DNA from: Blastocatellia bacterium
GTDB taxonomy: Bacteria; Acidobacteriota; Blastocatellia; Chloracidobacteriales; JADJPF01
Length of the DNA: 12,927 bases
Assembly (NCBI GenBank): GCA_023265235.1
Contig: JAHFUF010000059.1
Coordinates: 1 to 12,927, forward strand
Direction: 5' to 3'
Shown here piece by piece: positions 12,601 to 12,927 of the stretch. Below the pieces are notes generated by a model. That model ran no database searches, was not told where the DNA came from, and saw only the letters and a program-made list of their open reading frames with translations. The translations under genes and the position numbers were made by a program. The stretch's first letter is position 1. Every line of letters starts with the position of its first letter.

Positions 12601-12927
12601 CTATTTTTGAATAATTCAAAAGAACAAATACAAGCAAAATTTGAATATAGCACAGACCTTTTTGACTCAAGCACAATAGATAGAATGGTTACTCATTGGC
12701 AAACTTTGCTTGAATCTATTGTTTCTGATATTAATACACCTATTTCTAACCTATCTATTTTGAATGAGATAGAGAGAAATCAATTACTTTTCCAGTTTAA
12801 CAATACTTCTACTTTTTCCAAACAAGATCTTTTTATTCATCAACTTATAGAAAAGCAAGTTACTTTTTCTCCTAATAAGGTTGCAGTTAGCTTTCAAGAT
12901 AGTAAGTTGACTTACTCTGAGCTTAAC
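9625..12927 (+). CDS. nonribosomal peptide synthetase, initiation module A-PCP then C-A (partial, 3' end outside window)
   Basis: ATG 9625 has AAGGA 7 nt upstream. 1101 codons are open to the window edge with no stop. The first adenylation domain (about 12-510) shows A2 LKSGITYVPLN, A3 YLIYTSGSTGQPK, A4 SFDVAFWE, A5 NAYGPTE, A6 GELYIGGIALARGYH, A7 YSTGDLARY, A8 GRNDFQVKIRGFRIE, A9 LPEYMIP and A10 NGKVDRKAL (K498). The carrier domain (520-592) has GGHSLL, with S555 for phosphopantetheine. The condensation domain (608-1050) has SSAQRRMWFLSQLEP, RHESLRTSF, HHIIFDEWS, IGFFLNTLVLR and HQDLPFDQLVAELQ, and looks LCL-type. A second A domain begins at about 1060 (TYSELN at the edge). No C or acyl-loading domain precedes the first A domain, so it should load the first residue. 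By alignment with GrsA the specificity code reads D-V-W-T-I-G-A-I-E-K, near known arginine codes. No epimerase is seen between PCP and C. Confidence 0.95.
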   Translation, partial: MLLEFNQTNVNYPKDVFVHQLFEEQAALTPESIAVSFESQSLTYQQLNERANQLSYHFRELGIVQQSIVGIYMESCLDIVVAILACLKSGITYVPLNLYYPNDRLTFIVKDLKLALLITQSNLQEKISWLEVNKLYIDKEVLNLNSKDNPQHNIYPQEIAYLIYTSGSTGQPKAVMITQIGIANLMIWVREKLFLTSEDVFLQLAAISFDVAFWEVCLPLVSGAKLVLTETKKQTDIKYLLELIDKYDVTLITLVPSLLSLMVEEKSFSHNKLKKVISGGEPLSYSLQESFFKRSKAELYNAYGPTETTIETTYWQCNPESKIIPIGSPISSSQIYILDKHLNVVPIGVVGELYIGGIALARGYHNQPALTAERFIPNPFSNKPGERLYSTGDLARYLADGNIEFIGRNDFQVKIRGFRIELGEIEVALSRYPTISQTVVTVEGEGDNKQLVAYLISEKEKSLTINELRAYLKKQLPEYMIPSSYIVMESFPLTPNGKVDRKALSDSKHNRLEVLDNYVAPRNPIEDVLTKVWCEVLKINRVGVNNSFFALGGHSLLVTQVISRVRKIFDIEISVQSFFENLTIAELAKQIESIKLTKPLFPKLQPIVRTSHLTLSSAQRRMWFLSQLEPGNPAYNISQVLRLTGVLNLNALEKSFDELVKRHESLRTSFDIIDTEVVQIIAETIVLDFPVIDFSLLSNVDREIEFSILLSQESVHFFDLSKAPLIKIVLVKLAELEHVLIINIHHIIFDEWSYGVFIEELSVFYQGFCEEEKARLPELAIQYVDFAYWQNQYLQGDNLENLLSYWKEKLANNSQLQLPTDRARPSKFTYKGQKKHFVLSPSLTKQLHRLSHKEDTTLFMLFLAAFNVLLYRYSHQTDISIGSPITNRNHFDLEKVIGFFLNTLVLRTKLLGNPSFKKLLDQVRKDCLSAFAHQDLPFDQLVAELQPNRNLSQTPFFQVMLVVQTPEPYIKLKDLILESVEIDNQTTKFDLTLFLNNSKEQIQAKFEYSTDLFDSSTIDRMVTHWQTLLESIVSDINTPISNLSILNEIERNQLLFQFNNTSTFSKQDLFIHQLIEKQVTFSPNKVAVSFQDSKLTYSELN

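Overview
The window is AT-rich bacterial DNA (roughly a third G+C by eye). It uses ATG, GTG and TTG starts with clear Shine-Dalgarno sequences, and it has Hanks-type Ser/Thr kinases, a TPR protein with a signal peptide, a Uma2 (DUF820) nuclease, a VanW-family protein and an MbtH/NRPS locus. This mix suggests a metabolically complex Gram-negative-type organism such as a low-GC acidobacterium (Blastocatellia-like) or a relative of the cyanobacteria. The sequence alone does not settle the taxon.

Layout. 2-205: C-terminal end of a LytTR DNA-binding regulator. 410-482: tRNA-Ala(GGC), with a plausible promoter in front and a terminator behind. 781-2380: a two-gene, overlapping unit made of an unfamiliar His-rich protein (possible metal-dependent hydrolase fold) and a VanW-family protein. 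2467-3637: a Uma2 gene interrupted near its 3' end by a compact element of about 565 bp (3028-3592). 3630-8702 (minus strand): a Ser/Thr kinase with a DFS motif, then a membrane-anchored Ser/Thr kinase with a periplasmic formylglycine-generating-enzyme-like domain, then a secreted TPR protein only 12 bp behind it. 9163-12927 (plus strand): an MbtH-like protein and the start of a nonribosomal peptide synthetase (A-PCP-C-A..., running off the window).

The most unusual object is the 565-bp insertion in the Uma2 gene. It has no convincing protein of its own. It is bounded by two imperfect palindromes of the same design (CCCCCACTT...AAGTGGnGGG, each with one bulged base at the same place), and between them lies a stretch dense in hairpins. 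If it is removed, the Uma2 reading frame rejoins exactly (EVYQ + DVLLSKMDKLPITI, stop), so its boundaries are known almost to the base. The design is that of a non-autonomous IS200/IS605-type element carrying a structured RNA, possibly of the HEARO/omega-RNA (IscB/TnpB guide RNA) kind. The RNA-family assignment is inference.

The NRPS locus begins with an adenylation domain that has no preceding condensation domain. Its hand-extracted specificity code, D-V-W-T-I-G-A-I-E-K, is close to codes known for arginine activation in microcystin/nodularin synthetases. The product may therefore start with Arg or a similar basic residue, with the MbtH-like protein as adenylation partner. The kinase/TPR block looks like a membrane signalling unit. 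A palindrome lies at the predicted transcription start of the kinase-FGE/TPR pair.
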